This document shows positions 1-5,232 of a stretch of 5,232 bases of DNA, one piece after another. The DNA comes from JBEEMU01 sp043778315 (GTDB taxonomy: Bacteria > Bacteroidota > Bacteroidia > Chitinophagales > Saprospiraceae), in contig JAYWGJ010000303.1 in the NCBI GenBank assembly GCA_043778315.1, forward strand, positions 1-5,232. The letters are read 5' to 3'. The notes under the pieces were generated by a model that did not search any database, was not told the DNA's origin, and saw nothing but the letters and a program-made list of their open reading frames with translations. How positions within the stretch are numbered: the first letter of the stretch is position 1; each line of letters starts with the position of its first letter. The translations under genes were made by a program, and so were the position numbers.

Positions 1-622
1 TTTCGGGTCGGTTTGTTTTGTTGTAAGCGGTGAGCCAATCGGGGAGTTTTTGCATATAATAAGTGCTGCTCACCCACGCCCCGACCTTGTCGTCGAACCA
101 ATAAGCGGCATCGGCGGCGTGACCCGCAGGCAAAATCGCGCCTCTATCTTTCACCGATACGCCCACCACTTTACTACGTTTTTGGGTCGCCATTTTCAAC
201 TCGTCGGTGATAGTTGTAGTGAGTAATCGCTGCGCCGACATTCGCCCGACGGCAAGCGTCCGCGAGCCGACCGTAGCTACCGTCGTGTCTTCGGCGCAGT
301 ACACCGAACGCTCCAAACCTCTATCGTACCAATCGTTCGCCACGATGCCGTGCGTAGCGGGCGTAGTGCCTGTGTAGATGCTCGCGTGACCCGGACCCGT
401 GTAGGTCGGCATATAATTATAGTGTGCATTTCTGCAAAATACGCCGCCGTCAATCATTCGGCGAAAACCATTTTTGCTGTATTTGTCCCAATATTTATAA
501 ATATAATCGTAGCGCATTTGGTCGACAACGATGCCAACTACTAAGCGCGGTTTAGTTGGGCTTTGCGCCAATAAATTCGCAGAAAAGACAAAAAAAGAAA
601 TTAAAAAGAGTATTTTTTTCAT
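1..622 (-). CDS. pafA: PafA-like alkaline phosphatase, secreted (5' part only, runs off left edge)
   Basis: My translation of the minus strand from the ATG at 620-622 stays open for 207 codons to the window edge. Family role: Zn-dependent periplasmic phosphomonoesterase of the alkaline phosphatase superfamily that releases phosphate from organic esters. Residues 1-19 form a signal peptide (MKK, then a hydrophobic core, likely cleaved in NLLA|QS). The mature protein opens with LVVGIVVDQMR, whose D34 matches a PafA zinc ligand (D38 in the Elizabethkingia enzyme). T75 in PTYTGPGH fits the Thr nucleophile (T79), N96 in NDWYD fits N100, and K158/R160 in KDR fit K162/R164. All are offset by exactly four residues. 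The remaining zinc ligands lie outside the window. The gene is about 40% complete against a family length near 540 residues. It lies 49 bp downstream of a terminator, so it probably has its own promoter, but I see no clear consensus there. Family call is firm; the symbol rests on remembered similarity. Confidence 0.9.
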   Translation of the reverse strand, partial: MKKILFLISFFVFSANLLAQSPTKPRLVVGIVVDQMRYDYIYKYWDKYSKNGFRRMIDGGVFCRNAHYNYMPTYTGPGHASIYTGTTPATHGIVANDWYDRGLERSVYCAEDTTVATVGSRTLAVGRMSAQRLLTTTITDELKMATQKRSKVVGVSVKDRGAILPAGHAADAAYWFDDKVGAWVSSTYYMQKLPDWLTAYNKTNRPE

Positions 623-670
623 TATAATAAATATATTGAGTATTTTTTTTGGTTTTTTTTAAATTTGATA

Positions 671-713
671 TAAAAAAGACGTTTAAGCAGCAGTATTCGC
701 TACTCAAACGTCT
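671..713 (-). terminator. Intrinsic terminator of the tonB-family gene
   Basis: The arms 677-691 and 699-713 form a 15-bp stem with a 7-nt loop. On the minus-strand RNA the stem is unbroken, with two G-U pairs, and is followed directly by six U residues (676-671). On the plus-strand RNA the same two positions become A-C mismatches, and no U-tract follows the hairpin. The element is therefore directional. It lies 38 nt past the stop codon of the tonB-family gene and separates that gene from pafA. Confidence 0.9.
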
Positions 714-751
714 GTAAAGTTATTATTATAAGCTAAAATAGCTAAAAATGA

Positions 752-1777
752 TTAATTTAATTTGAAATTAAACAAAATATTTCCGCATTCGCGTTCTTTT
801 CCATTCGAATCGGTCTCAAACTTGTATTGTCGAGCGGTATTGATACATTTTTGTATCACCTCCGAACTTGTAATATTAACGGTTTGAGGGCTTTTTTCGG
901 CAGACACGACATTGCCATTTCTATCGATACAAATATTCACAATCACTTTACCGCGCTCCTGCGACTCCACCGATATACTCGGTCTATTTTTTAGGCTACG
1001 ACTGATACCGCCACCGACCATACCGCCTGTGCCGCCGCCGCTTCCGCCGCCTGTACCACCGCCACTTCCGCCCGCGCCCGCACCCGTGCCGCCTTTGCCC
1101 GTACCTGTTCCGCCCGCAGTGCCTCCCGGCGAGCCGCCTGTGCCACCTTTTGTGCCGCCGCCCGTACCTTTCATGCCTTTTAGCTTATCGCGAAGCGCAC
1201 TAGCAGCAGCCTCGGTTTTCGCTTTTTCGGCTGCGGCAGCAGATGCTGCGGCGGCTTGTGCGGCTACTCTTTTTTGGTCTTCGAGTACTTTTTTAGGGTC
1301 GACCGTCGGTTTAGGCGGCACGGTACTCGGCTTGGTTTCCGTCACTTTGCTGGGCGGCGTAGGGACGGGTTTGATATCCAGTTTTTTGGTTTCTGGCTTT
1401 TTGGTATCTTTTTTCTTATCTACCGCGTCCTCTTTGTCGTCTTCGGTTTGTATGATTTTCGACGCGTCCTGAACGGGTGCGGGTGGCGGCGGAGGTGGCG
1501 GCGTTATCGCTTCTTGCGCGGCAGAGGGCGGCGCAAGCTCGACGGGAACTCCGCCCGCGTCCAAACTACCGAGTGCCATTAAGCCTTCGGGTTCGCCGCC
1601 GCCGCCTGGCTGCTCGCTCGTGAGGGTAAAGAGCGGCAACAAAAAAAGCAATAAAATTAATATATGGAACAGCGTTGTTCCAATCAGCCCGTTGCGTTGC
1701 TCTCGGGTGCGCTCGCGGCGTTGCACGATGTCTTTACGAATGTCGGTCATATATATTGCTTGCGCCGATAGCGGCAT
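752..1777 (-). CDS. TonB-family energy transducer with Pro/Lys/Ala/Gly-rich periplasmic linker
   Basis: The protein has 341 residues. TonB proteins pass proton-motive-force energy from inner-membrane ExbB/ExbD to outer-membrane receptors. Order of parts: a basic cytoplasmic N-terminus (about 11-30); one membrane helix (about 31-52); a short linker; a run of seven prolines (93-99); a Lys/Pro/Asp-rich stretch (105-162), expected to be extended across the periplasm; an Ala-rich probable helix (about 163-200); a Gly/Thr/Ser-rich segment (201-257); and a C-terminal TonB-type domain (about 265-341) with the signature GKVIVNICIDRNGNVVSAE and a final FNFKLN strand. No exbB or exbD is visible next to it. 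The start is uncertain: M1 at 1777 gives the longest form, and M10 at 1750 (MTDIRKD) is equally plausible because the cytoplasmic tail is normally short. Three cysteines (283, 311, 331) in the C-terminal domain are unusual. It is one of several possible TonB paralogues, so I give no symbol. Confidence 0.87.
   Translation of the reverse strand: MPLSAQAIYMTDIRKDIVQRRERTREQRNGLIGTTLFHILILLLFLLPLFTLTSEQPGGGGEPEGLMALGSLDAGGVPVELAPPSAAQEAITPPPPPPPAPVQDASKIIQTEDDKEDAVDKKKDTKKPETKKLDIKPVPTPPSKVTETKPSTVPPKPTVDPKKVLEDQKRVAAQAAAASAAAAEKAKTEAAASALRDKLKGMKGTGGGTKGGTGGSPGGTAGGTGTGKGGTGAGAGGSGGGTGGGSGGGTGGMVGGGISRSLKNRPSISVESQERGKVIVNICIDRNGNVVSAEKSPQTVNITSSEVIQKCINTARQYKFETDSNGKERECGNILFNFKLN
1007..1177 (-). 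repeat. Gly-rich low-complexity coding repeat inside the TonB-family gene
   Basis: This encodes residues 201-257, made almost entirely of Gly with spaced Thr, Ser, Lys and Ala, as short GGTGG, GTGKGG and GGSGGG-type units. At DNA level it appears on the plus strand as repeated GCC/GCCG triplets broken by TGT and ACC, clearly more GC-rich than its surroundings. The segment is a flexible spacer before the folded C-terminal domain. Such tracts can change length by slippage. The repeat also explains a long open frame on the opposite strand that is not a gene. Confidence 0.8.
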
Positions 1778-1874
1778 TAAAATGAATTAATCTTATATGT
1801 AATTTTATGATGCAAAAACTATACCTTTTGGCGTGTGAGCGTAAAAAATAAGTTAATTTATACGGCAGCATGCC

Positions 1875-2837
1875 CTACGCTTGGCTCAAAAACCACATTC
1901 TTGCTTTGTTTACAATAGCATTTTTGACTTTTTTCTCGTCAAGTCCACTTTGCTCCAACGTGTCGGTTTCTTCTTTTAGCACATCTCTAACTATCCAACC
2001 CAAAAACTGCCCAATATTTTTAGCATCAACTTCAATATTGTTTTCATTAAAATAGGAAATACCTTGTTGCAATCTATTTTCCGAAACCGCAAGTTCAACA
2101 AATTCGTTAATTGATGCCATTAATTCCACATCAACCGCATTTAATATTTTCACTTTCGATGCGGAATGTTTCTCGCCCTTCGATTTAAATACCAAGTTTT
2201 GATTAGCAATACAAGTAAAAACTATCCCTTCGCCTACGCCTTCCTTATTAAAAAATTTACCGACAGGGCAAGACTCTTCAACAGCGATAGTCATTTCTAT
2301 AATCTTGTTTTGCGAAAGTTCGGGTTCGTTGAAATCAATATCAATTTCGAAAGTTGGAAACTGAAAAATATTGTAAATCCCAATATCATTTTTAAACAAA
2401 TCTTTTGGTATCTCAACCCAATTTTCATCAACCTTAATGCCAAAAATGACAAACATTTTTTCGAGTCCATTTATCGCTACACCTTTTTGAATATTGCCGC
2501 CACACCATTCGCCATAAACAGCCAACGAATCCGAAAATTCAAACCTTTCAAATAAGAAATTCAAATTTTGTGTTAGCATATAGCTCATAAAACCTGCATT
2601 ATCTTCATCGGTTGTCAATACCCTTTCTCTTGACTGAAATTCTATTTTATCCTTATACTTTACAATGCCTGTGTTTGTTCCGTGCAACTTCACGGTTCCT
2701 ATAAATTTCAAAGTCGGATAATTATCTGTATGTTGATAAATTGCTTTACCTTCTTCATCTTTGCCTTTGAAGTCGTGCATCAGTCTTGCGTTTTTAACGA
2801 CGTTTCTAAATTGCTCAATGCTCGGATATTTTATCAT
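1875..2837 (-). CDS. T4 Rnl2-like ATP-dependent RNA ligase
   Basis: The protein has 320 residues. The family seals RNA 3'-OH/5'-phosphate ends through a ligase-AMP intermediate on a lysine. Nucleotidyltransferase motifs appear in order: motif I K50-L-H-G53 (T4 Rnl2 K35/H37); R70, 20 residues after the lysine just as R55 is in Rnl2; motif III YGEW with E110 (E99); motif IIIa FVIFGI with F132 (F119); motif IV E203-G-I-V (E204); motif V F-K218-S-K220 (K225/K227). Residues about 233-320 form a helical C-terminal domain, fitting the Rnl2 nick-recognition domain in size and place. One oddity is that the motif IIIa aspartate (Rnl2 D120) is Gly133 here. The gene is AT-rich: 60-base samples at 2101 and 2401 are each 30% GC, against 57% at hisS 3361-3420. 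No kinase/phosphatase or methyltransferase end-healing partner adjoins it. The start ATG has an A-rich leader and no Shine-Dalgarno. Family is firm; the RNA substrate is unknown. Confidence 0.9.
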   Translation of the reverse strand: MIKYPSIEQFRNVVKNARLMHDFKGKDEEGKAIYQHTDNYPTLKFIGTVKLHGTNTGIVKYKDKIEFQSRERVLTTDEDNAGFMSYMLTQNLNFLFERFEFSDSLAVYGEWCGGNIQKGVAINGLEKMFVIFGIKVDENWVEIPKDLFKNDIGIYNIFQFPTFEIDIDFNEPELSQNKIIEMTIAVEESCPVGKFFNKEGVGEGIVFTCIANQNLVFKSKGEKHSASKVKILNAVDVELMASINEFVELAVSENRLQQGISYFNENNIEVDAKNIGQFLGWIVRDVLKEETDTLEQSGLDEKKVKNAIVNKARMWFLSQA

Positions 2838-2964
2838 TTTTAATTTTATTTTTGATTTTTTAACGCTCGCTTTACGCGAAAAACTGAAAAATGGTTTGTA
2901 TTACAATTGCCATATTCTAACGTAAAAAATACTTATTTTTACTCTTGATTTTAGTTTACCAATA

Positions 2965-2996
2965 CAAAGATACAGCAAAATACAATATTACACAAA
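2965..2996 (-). promoter_or_regulatory. Bacteroidota-type promoter for the RNA ligase gene
   Basis: Read on the minus strand, TTTG (2996-2993) is followed by a 20-nt spacer and TATCTTTG (2972-2965), a full match to TAnnTTTG. Both the elements and the spacing fit the -33/-7 consensus of Bacteroidota primary sigma factor promoters. Transcription would start near 2958, leaving an untranslated leader of about 120 nt before the ligase ATG at 2837. The -33 element overlaps the left arm of the palindrome at 2994-3018. Confidence 0.6.
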
Positions 2997-3018
2997 CAAA
3001 TATTATCGATATTTGTTT
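2994..3018. promoter_or_regulatory. 9+9 bp palindrome between the divergent promoters (possible operator)
   Basis: AAACAAATA (2994-3002) and TATTTGTTT (3010-3018) are perfect inverted copies separated by 7 bp (ttatcga), giving an arm centre-to-centre distance of 16 bp. The right arm touches the -7 element of hisS (3019-3026), and the left arm overlaps the -33 element of the ligase promoter. This geometry suits a dimeric DNA-binding regulator able to act on both genes. Chance is possible because the region is AT-rich, and no regulator gene is seen nearby. Confidence 0.4.
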
Positions 3019-3026
3019 TACCTTTG
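3019..3026 (+). promoter_or_regulatory. -7 promoter element (TACCTTTG) directly before hisS
   Basis: TACCTTTG matches TAnnTTTG and ends four bases before the ATG at 3031. A start site the usual few bases downstream would fall at or next to the ATG, giving a leaderless or nearly leaderless mRNA. No TTTG or TTG is present at the -33 distance (about 2990-3000); the palindrome occupies that place. Promoter strength may therefore be low or depend on an activator. Confidence 0.5.
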
Positions 3027-3030
3027 CGGC

Positions 3031-4365
3031 ATGAAACCAAGTATTCCACAAGGCTTTCGCGACTTTAACGCGGAGCAACTGCGCCGACGCGAGTTTATAT
3101 TCGCTACCATCAAAAAAACATTTGTTTTGTTTGGCTACGAGCCAATAGAAACGCCGACGATGGAGACGCTCCAAACCCTTAACGGCAACTATGGCGAAGA
3201 GGGCGACCGCTTATTATATAAGGTATTGAATAGCGGCGATTTTTTGTCGAGAGCAAAAAATTGGGACAATTATAAGAAATTAAGCCCCGAAATAGCCGAA
3301 AAAGGCTTGCGCTACGACCTCACTGTGCCGTTTGCGCGGTATGTGGTGATGCACCAAAACGACATCGCGTTTCCCTTCAAACGCTACCAAATACAACCCG
3401 TTTGGCGCGCCGACAGCCCACAACGCGGTCGCTATCGCGAGTTTTATCAGTGCGATGTGGACGTAGTAGGCAGCGATAGTTTGGTGTATGAAGCGGAATT
3501 GGTGCAAATTTATGATGCCGTTTTCAGCGACCTAAATCTGCCCGTCACCATACATATTAATAATAGAAAACTGCTGGCTGGCATCGCCGAACTCGCCAAA
3601 GTAGAAAATATGGGTTCGATGGCAATCGCTATCGATAAGCTCGATAAAGTAGGCATCGGCGGCGTAATCGCGGAGTTGCAACGCAACGGTTATAGCGAAA
3701 AACAAATAGAAATCATCACCGATATACTCTCTATTACCGAGTTTAACGACCTTGCGGAGGCATTAAAAGAGAGCGAAATCGGCAGAAAAGGCATCGCCGA
3801 ACTCGAGGAAGTTTTCGCGTTACTTGCGCTTTCGCCGTTGCAAAACAAACTCAAATTTGACATTACGCTGGCTCGTGGTTTGGGTTATTACACGGGTACG
3901 ATTTTTGAGGTCAAGGCAAATAAAGTGCAGATGGGCAGCATCGGCGGCGGCGGCAGATACGACAATTTGACCGCTTTATTTGGTTTAGATGGTGTTTCGG
4001 GCGTAGGCGTTTCGTTTGGCGCAGAGCGTATTTATGATGTGATGCAAGAGTTAAATTTGTTTGCGGACAACGCCAAAACAAGTACGCAACTCCTATTTTT
4101 ACCGATGTTACCCGAAGCCGTGGCAGTTGCATTTGCAGCCGCAAACACGTTGCGCGCCAAAGGCGTAGCTTGCGAAGTGTATCCCGAAGCCGTGAAATTC
4201 AAAAAACAAATGAAATACGCGAATGCGCGTGGTGTAGCTTTTACGGCGATTATCGGCGAAGAGGAGTTTGCAGCGCAAAAATTTGCGTTCAAAAATATGG
4301 AAACGGGCGAGCAAAGCGTTGTGAGTTTAACGGAACTTTTGGCGCATTTTTTAGGCGTATTTTAA
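3031..4365 (+). CDS. hisS: Histidyl-tRNA synthetase
   Basis: The protein has 444 residues, normal for bacterial HisRS. It is a class II synthetase that charges tRNA-His with histidine using ATP, in the cytoplasm. It starts MKPSIPQGFRDF, the usual HisRS opening. Visible parts: motif 1 around PIETPTME (38-45); motif 2 from YQIQPVWR (119-126) to REFYQCDVD (136-144), with the catalytic Arg126 and Glu137; histidine-binding loop ARGLGYYTG (281-289); GGGGRYDNL (305-313); motif 3 GVGVSFGAERI (324-334); and an alpha/beta anticodon-binding domain from about 352 to the end. Residues 66-93 look like an insertion between motifs 1 and 2. I chose ATG 3031 rather than the in-frame TTG at 3013, because the TTG would place six extra residues (MFYLCG) over the -7 element and ahead of the conserved opening. 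Codon use is GC-richer than in the divergent ligase gene. It is followed 44 bp later by a DinB-like gene in the same direction. Confidence 0.97.
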   Translation: MKPSIPQGFRDFNAEQLRRREFIFATIKKTFVLFGYEPIETPTMETLQTLNGNYGEEGDRLLYKVLNSGDFLSRAKNWDNYKKLSPEIAEKGLRYDLTVPFARYVVMHQNDIAFPFKRYQIQPVWRADSPQRGRYREFYQCDVDVVGSDSLVYEAELVQIYDAVFSDLNLPVTIHINNRKLLAGIAELAKVENMGSMAIAIDKLDKVGIGGVIAELQRNGYSEKQIEIITDILSITEFNDLAEALKESEIGRKGIAELEEVFALLALSPLQNKLKFDITLARGLGYYTGTIFEVKANKVQMGSIGGGGRYDNLTALFGLDGVSGVGVSFGAERIYDVMQELNLFADNAKTSTQLLFLPMLPEAVAVAFAAANTLRAKGVACEVYPEAVKFKKQMKYANARGVAFTAIIGEEEFAAQKFAFKNMETGEQSVVSLTELLAHFLGVF

Positions 4366-4409
4366 TCCTTTTTCAACTCACTTTTTACTTCATTTTTAAA
4401 ATCAATACC

Positions 4410-4937
4410 ATGGCAAATCCTATTATTCCGATGCCGATAGCGGGCGAGTACCCTGTTTATTTCGCGACTTACTTGGCTTACACCGAAAGCGTAGATATTT
4501 ATAGCGCGCTCGTGCGCAATAAAACAGCCGTGCCTTTGTTTTTTCTGCATCTACCTGCCGAAAAGCTGCATTTCAGGTATGCCGAAGGCAAGTGGACTCC
4601 GCTCGATATTTTTCTGCATATTATCGATTGCGAGCGCGTTTTTCAGCACCGTGCGTTTTGGATTGCGCGCGGCTGTACTGCACCGCTCGCGGGTTTTGAG
4701 CAAGACGATTTTGTAGTGACAGGCTGCGCAAATGACCGCGATATGGGTTCGCTTATTGTGGAATATGAAGCGGTGCGTGCCTCAACCATAGCCTTGATAG
4801 ACGGCTTGCCAAACGGCGCGCTGAGAAATATAGGTACTGCGAGTGGCAACGTCGTTTCGGCAACCGCACTGATACATTGCGTTGTCGGTCACGAATTGCA
4901 TCACTTGAAAGTACTCGAAGAAAAATACGGCTTGTAG
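4410..4937 (+). CDS. DinB/YfiT-like four-helix metal-binding protein
   Basis: The protein has 175 residues, usual for the DinB_2 group. Evidence: GKWTPLDIFLHIIDCERVF (60-78), the characteristic second helix with H70, and the C-terminal GHELHHLKVLEEKY (160-173) with H161 and H165. H70, H161 and H165 are placed as in the three-His metal site of YfiT/DinB proteins. Members are dimeric four-helix bundles; some characterised relatives transfer thiols such as bacillithiol or mycothiol, but most have no known reaction, so I assign none. The ATG at 4410 is chosen because upstream in-frame codons run back inside hisS and the family opening fits here. It lies 44 bp after hisS with no terminator or promoter consensus between them, so it is probably cotranscribed with hisS. 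A strong terminator follows 10 bp after the stop. It is soluble, with no signal peptide. Confidence 0.88.
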   Translation: MANPIIPMPIAGEYPVYFATYLAYTESVDIYSALVRNKTAVPLFFLHLPAEKLHFRYAEGKWTPLDIFLHIIDCERVFQHRAFWIARGCTAPLAGFEQDDFVVTGCANDRDMGSLIVEYEAVRASTIALIDGLPNGALRNIGTASGNVVSATALIHCVVGHELHHLKVLEEKYGL

Positions 4938-4947
4938 TTTGTACAAC

Positions 4948-4992
4948 AAAAAAAAACTCGTAATCCGTTAATTAGAATTACGAGTTTTTTTA
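4948..4992 (+). terminator. Terminator after the hisS-DinB operon, probably bidirectional
   Basis: ACTCGTAAT (4956-4964) pairs with ATTACGAGT (4977-4985) in a perfect 9-bp stem around a 12-nt loop. It is flanked by nine A (4948-4956) and seven T (4985-4991), which can extend the stem with A-T pairs. It begins 10 bp after the stop codon of the DinB-like gene. The U-tract serves the plus strand; the A-tract would give a U-tract on the minus strand, so it could also stop transcription from the right. Confidence 0.9.
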
Positions 4993-5030
4993 TCCGACTA
5001 ACAGACTAAAATCAGATGAAAATACACGAC

Positions 5031-5081
5031 GTAACTTTTTGTCAAAAGTCACTTTTTGTGAAAAGTCACTTTTTGTGAAAT
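5031..5081. repeat. Three tandem copies of a 17-bp unit (GTCACTTTTTGTGAAAA)
   Basis: Copy 1 is 5031-5047 (GTAACTTTTTGTCAAAA, two differences), copy 2 is 5048-5064 (the reference unit), copy 3 is 5065-5081 (last base T). Each unit carries a small inverted repeat: TCAC/GTGA around TTTTT in copies 2 and 3. Across junctions, ACTTTT and AAAAGT flank TGTC or TGTG. The array lies between two terminators facing each other and outside any gene. The rest of 4993-5130 is plain AT-rich sequence in which I see nothing else. Confidence 0.85.
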
Positions 5082-5130
5082 ATTTATTTTATTATTATTG
5101 GTATAAAAGATTTTTAAAATTGATTTTTAG

Positions 5131-5172
5131 TATAAAAAAAATAAACTCCTGCTCCTTAATAGAAGCAAGAGT
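5131..5172 (-). terminator. Intrinsic terminator for a minus-strand gene entering from the right
   Basis: The segment 5145-5172 folds on the minus-strand RNA into an uninterrupted 12-bp stem (two U-G pairs) with an AUUA tetraloop, followed by a U-rich tract (5144-5131, mostly U). On the plus-strand RNA the two wobble positions become C-A mismatches and no U-tract follows. It is therefore directional, and implies a minus-strand transcript from beyond 5172. Confidence 0.8.
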
Positions 5173-5201
5173 CCCTAACCCAAACAAATAAACACAAAAA
5201 A

Positions 5202-5232
5202 CTACTTTACCGTAGCACCTTTGATAATGCAA
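5202..5232 (-). CDS. C-terminal end of an unidentified minus-strand gene (runs off right edge)
   Basis: On the minus strand the last nine codons read CIIKGATVK and then TAG at 5204-5202. The hairpin stem of the terminator begins 29 nt after the stop, a normal distance, and this is the main support. A second frame ending in LSKVLR with TAA at 5209-5207 cannot be excluded. Nothing can be said about function from nine residues. Confidence 0.45.
   Translation of the reverse strand, partial: CIIKGATVK

Noticed and set aside
350..544. Plus-strand open frame of 64 codons
   Set aside because: It lies within pafA on the opposite strand, where catalytic motifs fix the true frame.
912..1472. Long plus-strand open frame (186 codons) rich in Pro/Ala/Phe, opposite the TonB-family gene
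   Set aside because: It is the complement of the Gly/Thr/Ala/Lys-rich tract, where GC-rich repeats lack stops. It shows no domain or sensible architecture, while the minus-strand protein has a membrane helix and a TonB domain.
1788..1840. Minus-strand promoter for the TonB-family gene (TATAGTTTTTG)
   Set aside because: It misses TAnnTTTG by one base of spacing and has no TTTG at the -33 distance; too weak to annotate, so how this gene is transcribed stays open (own promoter or read-through from the ligase).
2166..2555. Plus-strand open frame of 129 codons
   Set aside because: It lies fully inside the RNA ligase gene on the other strand and shows no recognisable family; the ligase motifs settle the coding strand.
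3013..3030. TTG start for hisS, adding six residues (MFYLCG)
   Set aside because: It would run through the TACCTTTG promoter element, and HisRS proteins normally begin close to the IPQGFRD-type motif.
4170..4409. N-terminal extension of the DinB-like frame back into hisS
   Set aside because: The 80 extra residues are basic, low-quality sequence overlapping the conserved anticodon-binding domain of hisS; the family opening matches the ATG at 4410.
5031..5081. CRISPR array
   Set aside because: The units are directly adjacent 17-mers without spacers, and no cas genes are present.
5096..5232. Minus-strand open frame continuing through 5202-5100 at the right edge
   Set aside because: It would run straight through the hairpin and U-tract at 5131-5172 and encodes Phe/Leu-rich low-quality sequence.

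Overview
The window looks like a chromosomal segment of a member of the Bacteroidota. Four things point there: a PafA-type alkaline phosphatase, a TonB energy transducer with the Pro/Lys/Ala/Gly-rich linker common in that phylum, AT-rich leaders without Shine-Dalgarno sequences, and promoter elements that fit the Bacteroidota TTTG / TAnnTTTG consensus. I cannot place it below phylum level.

Layout. The left half is read on the minus strand: (i) the N-terminal 207 codons of a secreted PafA-like phosphatase (1-622, cut by the window edge); (ii) an intrinsic terminator (671-713); (iii) a TonB-family protein (752-1777); (iv) an AT-rich gene for a T4 Rnl2-like RNA ligase (1875-2837). A 193-bp divergent control region (2838-3030) follows. 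It holds a good minus-strand promoter for the ligase, a 9+9 bp palindrome, and a -7 element just before the next gene. The right half is read on the plus strand: hisS (3031-4365) and, 44 bp later, a small DinB/YfiT-like four-helix protein (4410-4937), probably in one operon that ends at a strong hairpin terminator (4948-4992). Then come three tandem copies of a 17-bp unit (5031-5081), a minus-strand terminator (5131-5172), and what is probably the last nine codons of a minus-strand gene entering from the right (5202-5232).

How it fits together. PafA (periplasmic phosphate release) and TonB (energy for outer-membrane uptake) are envelope functions, but a terminator separates them, so they need not be one operon. 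HisS is housekeeping. The RNA ligase is the outlier: it is phage-like in family, far more AT-rich than hisS, and has no RNA-end-healing partner in the window. It was probably acquired horizontally and is divergently transcribed from hisS through a shared palindrome. That ligase/hisS control region and the tandem repeat between two facing terminators are the parts most worth a second look. I see no CRISPR array, insertion sequence, tRNA or rRNA gene, and no complete undescribed multi-gene system.
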